From assembly GCA_023434095.1 (NCBI GenBank), contig JAEYTJ010000216.1, positions 1 through 26,301 on the forward strand: a stretch of DNA of 26,301 nt. The letters run 5' to 3'. Each line of letters opens with the position of its first letter. The first letter of the stretch is position 1. This DNA comes from Pseudomonadota bacterium (GTDB lineage: Bacteria > Pseudomonadota > Alphaproteobacteria > Rhizobiales > Xanthobacteraceae). The position numbers were made by a program, and so were the translations under genes. Of this stretch, positions 8,036-16,519 are shown piece after piece. The notes under the pieces are model-generated. The model worked only from the letters and a program-made list of their open reading frames with translations, was not told the DNA's origin and made no database searches.

Positions 8036-9739
8036 ATGGCAAGGAAAAGCATAAAGCGGGCGAACCAGAACGGTCTGCTTTCGTATCAGGCGAAGACCGA
8101 AAAGCCCGTCCGCGCCAAGGCCCCTCTCGTTCATTGGCCGGACTATCGGTTCGAGGATGCCCATCTGCCCCCTCCCGGCCCCGGCTACCGTTACGTCCCA
8201 TCCGAAGAGCCGTTGTTCGAATACGCTCCCGATTTCGAGGATATACGGCAAAAGGAGATCGGCGACTGCTATCTCCTCTCGGCAATCAACGCTCTTCTGC
8301 GCCTGAAGCCGGACCATTTCTTCTACGACATGATACGCGCCACGCGGAACCGGGTGCATGTCCGGTTCTTCGGCGTCGATGCGGCGGGCAAAGCCGCCAG
8401 CGTCATCGTCAGCGTCGAACGGACGATGCTGAAGAGAATAGACGGCAAGAAGGACGTCGACATTCAGGGACACGGTGCCGTCTGGCCGTATTTCGTCGAG
8501 AAAGCCTATGCGTTCTTCAGGCTTTACTATGTCCAGCCGCTGCTCGACCGAAACCTGATCGCGGTTGCGAATCCCGCCGCGCCGCCGCCGCCCTGGCCGT
8601 TCGTGAACGCCACCTGCCCACCGTTGAAGGACCCGCGAACCCGCTACGCCGTCCACTATCTGGAGGCGCTGGAAGGCGGGAATGCGGGCGAGGCCTATAC
8701 TCACCTCACCGGCGAAGCGGTCGACGACATCACGCAGGCAAAGGCCGTTCCCGGCCCGCACGGCTATGTATGGACCTATCCCAGGGAATACCGCAGCGAC
8801 ATGCTGTGCTGCATGCTCGACGAGACGCGGCCGAATGTGTTCGGCAATCCGTTCACGTTGAGGCTGCGTCGCTTTCTCGCCGTCATGGGCAAGGACCTCG
8901 ACGACTTCACCGTGGCACTGCCGGGGCTTCCCCTGCCTGTCGACGCGAAGGACAAGCTGCGGAACGCGCTTGAGACGCACATCGCCGCAACGCGCGCCGG
9001 CAACCGCCGCGTCGTCGGCGACCTCATCGCCATGCTCGACAAGAAGCGAAGGCTCATGCGCGAGCCGCGCTCGGCGGATATTCACCCCTATCTCGCGCGG
9101 CTGAAGAGATCGATCGTCGATCTGAAGAGCGACGACATGAAAGACGTCGATTTCGGCGATCTGATCGACCGTTTCGTCCGCCTGTCCTTTCCGGGCAAGC
9201 GCGGTACCGGTGAATATGCCGACTATCACGACGAGATTTTCAAGCGCATCAGCGCCGCCTGCGCCGGGGGCAAGGGCGACAAGGCGGCCTTCGCGTCCAC
9301 CCGGGACATCGCGCGTATCGATGACTACTGGCTTTTCTCTTCCGCGGTCACGGGAAAGAGAAAAGGCTTCGTGTCGGGGCATGCCTACGAAATCGCGGGA
9401 ACATCCCGGATAACGATCACGAGAAGCGCAAAGCCCGTCGATATCAAATTCGTTCTGCTCAGGAATCCATGGCGGGACTATGTGCGTCGCTACGTCTTCA
9501 AGGCGAACGATCCGTCCCCGCTCAACATGACCGGCTCCCTGTCCGCCTCGCCGGTCGACCGCGTCGACGATCTGCCCGAGAACGCGCTCAAGATCCTCGA
9601 CCTTCAGGCGCAGGGCCTCAGAGACGAGGCAAAGCAGCTTCAGGCGGCCTCCTCGCAACAGGTGCGGAACAGCGCCGCCTTTCCGGTCGAGCTGTCCGAC
9701 ATCACCAAGTTCTTCGATCAAGTTCAGGTCGGCGTCTGA
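8036..9739 (+). CDS. Calpain-like cysteine peptidase (family C2)
   Basis: The 567-residue protein shows the calpain active-site signature. Segment QKEIGDCYLLSAINALL places Gln72 six residues before Cys78, as the oxyanion Gln and nucleophile Cys are placed in animal calpains. 'VWPYFVEKAYA' at about 149-159 corresponds to the calpain 'WPxLLEKAYAK' element. 'SGHAYEI' gives His449 and 'LLRNPWR' gives Asn477. The C-terminal 'FPVELSDITKFFDQV' resembles the end of the calpain protease core. Cys-to-His spacing is about 370 residues against roughly 160 in animal calpains, so a large insert (about residues 200-430) separates the subdomains. There is no signal peptide and no EF-hand domain. I prefer the ATG at 8036; a GTG at 7991 would extend it by 15 residues. 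It heads the operon, 82 bp before the giant gene, so it may process that gene's products or be a delivered toxin. Confidence 0.85.
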   Translation: MARKSIKRANQNGLLSYQAKTEKPVRAKAPLVHWPDYRFEDAHLPPPGPGYRYVPSEEPLFEYAPDFEDIRQKEIGDCYLLSAINALLRLKPDHFFYDMIRATRNRVHVRFFGVDAAGKAASVIVSVERTMLKRIDGKKDVDIQGHGAVWPYFVEKAYAFFRLYYVQPLLDRNLIAVANPAAPPPPWPFVNATCPPLKDPRTRYAVHYLEALEGGNAGEAYTHLTGEAVDDITQAKAVPGPHGYVWTYPREYRSDMLCCMLDETRPNVFGNPFTLRLRRFLAVMGKDLDDFTVALPGLPLPVDAKDKLRNALETHIAATRAGNRRVVGDLIAMLDKKRRLMREPRSADIHPYLARLKRSIVDLKSDDMKDVDFGDLIDRFVRLSFPGKRGTGEYADYHDEIFKRISAACAGGKGDKAAFASTRDIARIDDYWLFSSAVTGKRKGFVSGHAYEIAGTSRITITRSAKPVDIKFVLLRNPWRDYVRRYVFKANDPSPLNMTGSLSASPVDRVDDLPENALKILDLQAQGLRDEAKQLQAASSQQVRNSAAFPVELSDITKFFDQVQVGV

Positions 9740-9809
9740 GCCACGGTCCCGCGTGGTGCGGCGAGGCGTGACGTCTGCAGCGTGGGGCGAGGCCATGGCC
9801 GTCCGGGGT

Positions 9810-9817
9810 GAGGGGGA
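9810..9817 (+). promoter_or_regulatory. Ribosome binding site deciding the DUF6603 gene start
   Basis: The purine run gaggggga ends 4 nt before the ATG at 9822, an optimal Shine-Dalgarno placement. It favours 9822 over the in-frame ATG at 9795 and GTG at 9753. Confidence 0.5.
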
Positions 9818-9821
9818 GAAG

Positions 9822-12800
9822 ATGGATGTGATCGTCCCCCTGTCGAGGATCGATCCGGAACGGTTCGCGGCACTGGGGCTGGCGGATCATCGCTGCGCGC
9901 AGCTCGAGGCGTGGCTGGCGTCGCTCGCCGAGGGCGACGCCGCGGTCTCGGGCCGGGAATTCGAACTGCCGGTCTATGCAGAAGGCGGCGCCCGCTCCTC
10001 CGCTCGGCGCGTCGTCGTCATGGCCGGCGAGCGCCGTGACGTCTGGCGTCCGGGAGATGCCTATGCGGATCTCAAGCCGGCGCAGGGCGCCATCAACCGG
10101 GCGCTCGGCCTGCGCGGGACCCTTCTGTGCTATTCCTCCTATGATTTCGCCGCCATCGACGCCGTCGCCGGCATGGTCGGTCCGGAGGATCTCGTCCTCG
10201 TCGCGGCTACGGCGCGCGCGCTTCAGCCGGACTGGCCGCACGAGCTGGCGGCCCTGCGCGCCGGCCTGAATTTCACCGGCGATGCGACCCTGCTGCCGGA
10301 CGTCGACGCCGCGCTGCGCAGGCGCTTCGGCCTCGACGGCGGCGTGCGCGTTGCCGGCAGTGTCGGCAGGCTCGCGCAGGGCTACCGGATCGAGGCGAGC
10401 ACGGCTCTCGACGTCGCGCCCCTGGAACTGCTGGGCGGACGCCTGACCATCGCCCTGCGGCGCGCCCGCGTGGCGATGGAGGGCTTGGCTGCCGAAGGTT
10501 TGGCGGCGGAGGGCGAGGGGCGAGAGATTCCGCCGGTCTCCCTCGGGCTGCAGGGTACCGTCACGCTCGACCGGCAGACGCTCGACGCCTCGATCGAGGT
10601 CGATACCGGCGCACGGCACCTGGCGCTCACAGCCGATGCGCCGGAGCCGATCAAGGCCGGCGCATTGATCAAAAGCCTCGTTCCGGAGCTCGACGCCGCC
10701 CTCGGCGGTGTGCTCGGCACGGTGGACAAGCTGGTTCCCGCGTTGCGCCGGCTGGAGATCGCCACCCCGATCGACAGCATCGAGGGCGCGCGGCTCGCGC
10801 TATGGCTCGCTTATGCCGAGCCCTTCGTCCTGTTCGATCTGATCCGGATCACCCCCAGCCTGTTCGCCGCCGGCACCTATCGCGGAACGGCCTTCGCCTT
10901 CGAGGCCGAGCTGACCGGCACCGGCGTCATCGGCAGCGGCGCGCAGGCGATGCGTTTCGAGACCAGCCTCTCTTTGCCCGGCGGAGCCTTCCGCGCCGCG
11001 CTGGCGGAGAACAGCAAGCCCATCCTCCCGGCGGAGGTCGCCGCCAAACTCGACAAGGTGGCGGGCCGCGAGAGCCTGCATCTGCTCGACCTCGCCATCA
11101 GCGCCAACACGCGGGAGGGGGCCTATGCCTTCTCCATCGTCACCCTCGGCTTCCTGGAATGCCGGGTGGGCAGCGGCACATGGCTGATCGGCGATGTGCG
11201 CTTCGAGGTCGGCAAGCGCAGGGGCGAAGGTCTCACGGCGCAGCTGGAAGCCACGCTGGTCGTCGGCGACGTCGAGGCCGAGATCGCGATCGATATCGAC
11301 AACGGGCTGAAGGGCACGCTGGCCATTCCCGTTCTGCCGATCGGCGCCATCGCCGCCGATCTGCTGCAGATCGAGGCGCCGGAGGAGCTGGCGGCGGCGG
11401 AGTTCAAGGGCGTCGAAGCGGAGATCACACTGGGCGAGCGGCCCGAATTCGCCTTTTCCGCCGCCTCCGATTCGGAATTCACTGTCGGCGGTCTGAGGTT
11501 GAACCTCGCCAGACTGGAGGTCCGCCATGCCGGAGCGCTGTCGCTTCAGGGGCGGGGGCAGGTGCGTTTCGACGCCACCGAGGTGGCGCTGGACCTCGAT
11601 TACGCCGACGGCAACTGGAACTTCGCCTTCGCCGCCGACACACGCTTCGATCTGGGTAGGGCGCTGGCGCCGCTGGCACGGGATATCGGCTTCGAGCCGC
11701 CCTTCGCGAATGGCACCGTCACCGTCACCCGCGTGGCCGGTGCCGTGCGGCTTGGCAGCGATGGCACGCGGCTGGCGCTGAACTTCGAATTCGGCAACAG
11801 CGACGGCGATTTCCGCCTGACGCTGGTGGCGGGGCGGTTGGCCGGGGACGGCAAGACGGGCTGGGACTACAGCCTGAAGCTCGGCCCGGCGTCCATCGAC
11901 TTTCGCCGTCTGCCGGTCGTCGGCGGGGCGATCGGCGCGGCGGCGGACGCGTTCGCCAAGAGCGGGGGCAAGAAGGCCGTCGGCATCGACGCGGTGCGCG
12001 TCGGGGTGCTCTCCACGCTTGAGGATGCCGCGCTCGCGAGGCTGTTCAGGAGCCTGCCGGCGAAGGACTTCCCGCCGCCAAAGGCGCCGGCGGGAAAGCT
12101 CTCGCTGACCGGCACGCTGCATCTGCTCGATTACGAGAAGCCGATCCTCTACCCCCAGCCGAAGGACGAGCGGGCTAAGGACGAAAAGGGGAGCAAGGAC
12201 GCCAAGCCGGAGCCGGAGGTGCTGCCGCCTGCGCCCGCAGCGGGCGTCGGCAAGGCCGTCTCCGCCGCATCGGAAGCAAAGCCCTCCGACGATCTGAGCT
12301 GGCTCGACGTGCAGCGCGACTGCGGGCCGCTGCGCCTTTCCAGGCTCGGCTACGGGGTGCGGCCGGCGGCCGGCAGCTACCAGGTCACCGCCGCGCTTGC
12401 GGGCAGGATCAGCCTGGCCGGCGTGCAGCTCGAACTCATGGATGCCGGCGTCACTGTGCACCTCGACGCTCTCACTGCCCCACGCGGCCGGTTGAAGGGG
12501 CTGAGCCTCAGCTTCAGGCGCGGCGCGGTCTCGGTCGAGGGCGGTTTCCTCCAGATGTCCGAGACCGTCTATGGCGGCCAGCTGAACATCCAGCTGCCCA
12601 AGGTGTCGATGGGCGTGGTGGGAGTCTACGGCACGTACAGGACGCCAGCCGGCGGGTCCTCGACCTCGCTGTTCATCTACGGCACGGCAAGTCTGACCGG
12701 CGGGGCGGGCATCAAGCTCGGCGCGATCACCCTCACCGGCCTGGCGCTCGGCTTCGGCCTCAACCGCCGGGTGATGGTCCCGGAGATCGGAGAGGTGGCG

Positions 12801-14501
12801 GATTTCCCGCTGGTCGCCCTAGTGATGAAGGAGGCCGCGGCCGACGCAGCGGCGCCTTCCGCGATGGAGATGCTGACCACGCTGGAGCGTCGTCTTCCCT
12901 TCGACGAGGGGCAGATCTTCGCCGCGCTGGGGCTGCGCTTCACCATCGCCGAGACCATCGACGCCTTCGCGCTCGCTATCGGCCAGTTCGGGCGCGATGT
13001 CGAATTCTCGCTGCTGGGGCTCGCCCGCTTCGAGAAATCGGTGGGCGACCAGAAGTTCTGCCGGGTCGAGCTGGCGATCAAGATGACCTTGCGGCCGGAC
13101 GAAGGCGTGTTCCTGCTGCAGGCCGAACTGACGGCCAATTCCTGGGTGCTCGACCCGTCCTGCCGGCTCACCGGAGGCTTTGCGCTCGGCGTATGGTTTG
13201 TCGGTGCGCGCAAGGGCGATTTCGTGCTCACCCTCGGGGGTTACCACCGCGCTTTCAAGCCGCCGGCGCATTACCCCGTGGTGCCGCGCCTCGGCCTTGA
13301 CTGGGCAGTTACGAACGAGCTGACGCTGAAGGGCGAGCTCTACTGCGCGCTGACGCCTTCGCATCTCATGGCGGGCGGGCGGTTCGAGGCATCGTTCATC
13401 CATAGCCGCATCAAGGCCTGGTTTGTTGCCGCCGTCGATTTCCTCATGCGCTGGGCGCCGCTGGAATACAGCCTCGACGCCGGCATTTCGATCCGCATCG
13501 AGGCCGATCTGTCGCTGGTTTCGATCAATCTCAGCCTCGACGTCCAGCTCCGCCTGTGGGGGCCGCCCTTTGCCGGACGGGTGAAGGTGCGGGTGTCGGT
13601 GCTGTCGTTCGAGATCGCCTTCGGCGGGACGAGGGCTGTCGCGGAAATCCGGGGCTGGCCGCAGTTCGGCGCGCTGTTCCTCGACAAAGCCAGCCCCCAT
13701 TGGGGGGCACTTCCCATGCCCGGCGTGCCGGCGCAGGCGCCCGCCATCTGCGGGGCGGCGCTGGTCGGCGGGCGCCTGGCGCAGCCGGACGACCGGCAGC
13801 CCACCGGGCCGTGGCGGGTGCGCGGCGACGAACTGGCCTTCTCCGTGGCATCGGTTCTGCCCGCGACCACCATCGTCCTCGGCACGCTCACGGGCACGGT
13901 GCCGCCGAAGGCGCGGAGCGGGACCAGCCTCGCGCTGGCGGATCCCGTGGCGCTGGGAGCCATTGCGCGCACCCATGCCGCCGACAGCACGACATTCGGC
14001 ATTGTTCCGCTGGCGGTGATGCGAGCGGAAAGCCGGATCGTCATCGGCATCGTGCGCGATCTGCCGGGCGGCGGCACCGTGGCGGTGGACCTCGCCGGCT
14101 GGCAGAGCGAGCCCGAGCGGCAGGGCATGCCGGCCGCGCTGTGGGACCGGCAGCCGCCGGGCGACGCACCCGCCGCCAGGATGACCGACGCCTATCTCAC
14201 CGGCCTTTCGCGCCTTGCCCCGCCGGAGGGCCGCCGCCGGGGCAGGGGGGCGCGGGTCGACGTCGCCCGCCGCCGCGAGAGCGAGCTCATCTTCCGGGGG
14301 ACACAGGCGTCCGAGCCCCCCGTCGCTGCCGCGTCGGCCGACACGATACGCGGGGCGGGAGCGGAGCCTGCCGCTCAGCTCGAACTGGCCACGGCGCTGG
14401 GCCGGCTCGGATTTACTCTCGCGCTCGGCGGGGCGCCGGGAAAAGCGGCGCCTTCGTTCCGTGCTCCGCCCATGCGCCGCGGCCGGCTGCGAGGAGCCTG
14501 A
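9822..14501 (+). CDS. Giant beta-rich DUF6603-type protein
   Basis: About 1559 residues with no signal peptide or membrane helix. Residues 1 to about 780 consist of alternating hydrophobic/polar stretches typical of stacked beta strands (for example 'LSLQGRGQVRFDATEVALDL'). A Lys/Glu/Pro/Ala-rich linker covers about 775-825. Residues about 890-1270 resemble the uncharacterised DUF6603 domain: 'GAVSVEGGFLQMSETVYGGQ', 'LTGLALGFGLNRRVMVPEI', 'DFPLVALV', 'GGFALGVWF', 'AGGRFEASF' and 'LSLDVQLRLWGPPFAGR'. The last ~290 residues are Ala/Arg/Pro-rich. The family name is from memory of these motifs; its function is unknown. The ATG at 9822 has the best ribosome binding site; starts at 9795 or 9753 are possible. 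It is preceded by the calpain gene and followed 2 nt later by the 671-residue gene, which implies coupled expression. Confidence 0.75.
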   Translation: MDVIVPLSRIDPERFAALGLADHRCAQLEAWLASLAEGDAAVSGREFELPVYAEGGARSSARRVVVMAGERRDVWRPGDAYADLKPAQGAINRALGLRGTLLCYSSYDFAAIDAVAGMVGPEDLVLVAATARALQPDWPHELAALRAGLNFTGDATLLPDVDAALRRRFGLDGGVRVAGSVGRLAQGYRIEASTALDVAPLELLGGRLTIALRRARVAMEGLAAEGLAAEGEGREIPPVSLGLQGTVTLDRQTLDASIEVDTGARHLALTADAPEPIKAGALIKSLVPELDAALGGVLGTVDKLVPALRRLEIATPIDSIEGARLALWLAYAEPFVLFDLIRITPSLFAAGTYRGTAFAFEAELTGTGVIGSGAQAMRFETSLSLPGGAFRAALAENSKPILPAEVAAKLDKVAGRESLHLLDLAISANTREGAYAFSIVTLGFLECRVGSGTWLIGDVRFEVGKRRGEGLTAQLEATLVVGDVEAEIAIDIDNGLKGTLAIPVLPIGAIAADLLQIEAPEELAAAEFKGVEAEITLGERPEFAFSAASDSEFTVGGLRLNLARLEVRHAGALSLQGRGQVRFDATEVALDLDYADGNWNFAFAADTRFDLGRALAPLARDIGFEPPFANGTVTVTRVAGAVRLGSDGTRLALNFEFGNSDGDFRLTLVAGRLAGDGKTGWDYSLKLGPASIDFRRLPVVGGAIGAAADAFAKSGGKKAVGIDAVRVGVLSTLEDAALARLFRSLPAKDFPPPKAPAGKLSLTGTLHLLDYEKPILYPQPKDERAKDEKGSKDAKPEPEVLPPAPAAGVGKAVSAASEAKPSDDLSWLDVQRDCGPLRLSRLGYGVRPAAGSYQVTAALAGRISLAGVQLELMDAGVTVHLDALTAPRGRLKGLSLSFRRGAVSVEGGFLQMSETVYGGQLNIQLPKVSMGVVGVYGTYRTPAGGSSTSLFIYGTASLTGGAGIKLGAITLTGLALGFGLNRRVMVPEIGEVADFPLVALVMKEAAADAAAPSAMEMLTTLERRLPFDEGQIFAALGLRFTIAETIDAFALAIGQFGRDVEFSLLGLARFEKSVGDQKFCRVELAIKMTLRPDEGVFLLQAELTANSWVLDPSCRLTGGFALGVWFVGARKGDFVLTLGGYHRAFKPPAHYPVVPRLGLDWAVTNELTLKGELYCALTPSHLMAGGRFEASFIHSRIKAWFVAAVDFLMRWAPLEYSLDAGISIRIEADLSLVSINLSLDVQLRLWGPPFAGRVKVRVSVLSFEIAFGGTRAVAEIRGWPQFGALFLDKASPHWGALPMPGVPAQAPAICGAALVGGRLAQPDDRQPTGPWRVRGDELAFSVASVLPATTIVLGTLTGTVPPKARSGTSLALADPVALGAIARTHAADSTTFGIVPLAVMRAESRIVIGIVRDLPGGGTVAVDLAGWQSEPERQGMPAALWDRQPPGDAPAARMTDAYLTGLSRLAPPEGRRRGRGARVDVARRRESELIFRGTQASEPPVAAASADTIRGAGAEPAAQLELATALGRLGFTLALGGAPGKAAPSFRAPPMRRGRLRGA

Positions 14502-14503
14502 TC

Positions 14504-16519
14504 ATGCCGACACCCGGCTCCCCGTCCGAAGCCCTCACCGTCGATCTCTACGACGCCTATCTGCCGGCCCTCACAGCCGGCGGCCATCGCCTCGTGGTCC
14601 AGCAGTCCGTGACCTATCGGGAAGCGGGCGGGGCGGCGAAGGCGCACCACTACTACCGCGACGAGGCGTTCGTGGTGCGGGGCCCGCGCTTCCTCCTCGA
14701 CGAGAACGATATCCACGCCCGTTATCCCTCGGTCGGGGGGATGGGCGATTTCGCGCGCCACATTCCCAATATCGTGCTGCGCAAGCGCGCTTTGCCGTGG
14801 GAGAGGGAGCTGTCGCTGGAGGGGTCGTCGCGGGTGCCGTGGATGGCGCTGCTGCTGCTTACTGAGGCCGAGTTCCAGGCGCAGGGCGGCGAGGCGGCGG
14901 TGCAGACCACGACGCCCGATGCGCTCTTCGCGCCCGGCCGCCGCAGCGCCGACGGAAAGGTGCTGCTTCCCCGGCTCGAGCCCGAGACCGATCCTGAGGC
15001 CGGCCAGCAGCGCGTCGGCGCGATCGACCTCGCGCGTGATCTCGCCTGCGCCCTGTGTCCGTCGTCGGAGGACCTCTCGCTGCTCGCCCATGTGCGCGAG
15101 GTCGCGATGGACGACAAGCCACGGGCAGCGATGCACGGCGCGGGGGAGTTTCCGGTGGTGTGCGCCCGCCGGATTCCCTCACCGGGTGCCAATGTCGCCT
15201 TGCTGGTGTCGCTCGAGGGCTGGGAAGAGCTGATCGAGGGGCGGCTGCCGGAGGGGCCGGGCCGGCTGCGGTTCGTGGTGCTGACGCGCTGGCGCTTCAC
15301 CCATGATCCGGACTTCGCCCATAGCTTTGCCAGCCTTGCCCGCCGCATCGCCATCGACACGCTACGCAGGATGGCTCCGCCCGGCACGCCGGCGGCGGCG
15401 GCCGTGCCACTCGCCGCGGGCTATACGCCCATGCCCTACCGGCGGGAGGAGAGCGGCGCGCGCCTGTCCTGGTACCGTGGTCCCTTTGCTCCCGCGCCGG
15501 TGGCGCCGTTGCCGGTCGACACGTTCGACCATGCCGACGCCGCGCTGATCGTCTCCCCAGACGACGGCGCGCTGACCCTCTCCTATGCCGCTGCCTGGCA
15601 GCTGGGGCGGCTGATGGCGCTGGCCTCTCCCGGCTTCCTCGCCGCCACAAGAGCCTTCGTCACCGACAATGCCGGCCCGCATGAGGTGGCATTCCGGCTC
15701 GACACCTTCATGCGCCTGCACCTCGCGGCGATCCGGCGCGAATGGAGCGCGCCGGCACCGGCGGCGGACACGCCTGCCCGGGAGCCAGAGGTCGCGCCGC
15801 CTGACAGCTTCCACGCCGTATTGAAGATGGTCGGCTGGCTTGGGGGGCTGCTGCGTCTGGAAGGCGTGCCCTTCCCCTATCTGGTGGGGGGAGAGGCCTT
15901 GCTGCCTGCCGCCAGCCTCCGGTTCTTCCATATCGACGCGAACTGGCTGCTGGCGCTCGCCAATGGCGCGCTCAGCCTCAGCGGCACCGCTACCGGGGAG
16001 GCGGCGACGGCCGGGCTGCCGATGCGCCGGCTCGTCGCGCGGCTGGTCGAGCGCTGCGAGGCGGGACCCGCGGCGGAACTCGACCCGAAGGGCGACACGC
16101 TCGACCGGCCGCGCACCGGCTTCCTCCTGCGCTCGACGCTGGTATCGGACTGGCCGGGGCTTGAGACGGTGGTGGAAAGCCAGCCGGGGGGTGCCCGGTT
16201 GCAGCGGCTCGAACGGCTGGCGCCGGACGTGCTGCTGGGTATCGTGGAGGGCCAGATCGCTCGCGTGACGGTAAAGGAGCCGCCGGAGGGACTGGTTTTC
16301 CGGCTGCCCGAACCAAGAGCCGGCGTGCCCGAGCCGGACGCGCGCGGCCTGTTCAGCCCGCTGGCGCGGCTGCGGGCGGAACAGGCGCTCGGCCTCGCCC
16401 GCCTCCATTCCGCCGAGGCCTCCGCGACGCCGCCGGATCCGCTCTCCGCCACCGCCTTTGCCGCCGGCGCGCTGAGCAGCGGCAGCATCCAGAGCTTCGT
16501 TTGGGAGATCACGCGGTGA
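14504..16519 (+). CDS. Uncharacterised 671-residue protein of the DUF6603 operon
   Basis: I cannot name this family. The start is the ATG at 14504, with gaggag at 14491-14496 and only 2 nt after the upstream stop; a longer open frame back into the DUF6603 gene is a shadow. The N-terminus 'LYDAYLPALTAGGHRLVVQQ' leads to 'VVRGPRFLLDENDIHARYP' and 'HIPNIVLRKRALPWERE', ending with 'PWMALLLLTEAEF'. I associate this arrangement with a recurrent uncharacterised bacterial family but cannot certify that. The C-terminal half has 'LRFFHIDANWLLALANGALS' (residues about 470-490), 'RTGFLLRSTLVSDWPGLE' and a terminal 'IQSFVWEITR'. There is no signal peptide or membrane helix. The stop overlaps the next start as GTGA. 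Tight coupling suggests a stoichiometric partner of the neighbouring giant proteins. Confidence 0.8.
   Translation: MPTPGSPSEALTVDLYDAYLPALTAGGHRLVVQQSVTYREAGGAAKAHHYYRDEAFVVRGPRFLLDENDIHARYPSVGGMGDFARHIPNIVLRKRALPWERELSLEGSSRVPWMALLLLTEAEFQAQGGEAAVQTTTPDALFAPGRRSADGKVLLPRLEPETDPEAGQQRVGAIDLARDLACALCPSSEDLSLLAHVREVAMDDKPRAAMHGAGEFPVVCARRIPSPGANVALLVSLEGWEELIEGRLPEGPGRLRFVVLTRWRFTHDPDFAHSFASLARRIAIDTLRRMAPPGTPAAAAVPLAAGYTPMPYRREESGARLSWYRGPFAPAPVAPLPVDTFDHADAALIVSPDDGALTLSYAAAWQLGRLMALASPGFLAATRAFVTDNAGPHEVAFRLDTFMRLHLAAIRREWSAPAPAADTPAREPEVAPPDSFHAVLKMVGWLGGLLRLEGVPFPYLVGGEALLPAASLRFFHIDANWLLALANGALSLSGTATGEAATAGLPMRRLVARLVERCEAGPAAELDPKGDTLDRPRTGFLLRSTLVSDWPGLETVVESQPGGARLQRLERLAPDVLLGIVEGQIARVTVKEPPEGLVFRLPEPRAGVPEPDARGLFSPLARLRAEQALGLARLHSAEASATPPDPLSATAFAAGALSSGSIQSFVWEITR

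Noticed and set aside
7994..9796. 600-codon minus-strand open frame opposite the calpain gene
   Set aside because: The plus strand carries all calpain active-site motifs in order; the antisense product has no recognisable domain.
10800..12461. 553-codon minus-strand frame opposite the DUF6603 gene
   Set aside because: Composition is typical of a codon-position shadow and it lies inside a coupled operon on the other strand.
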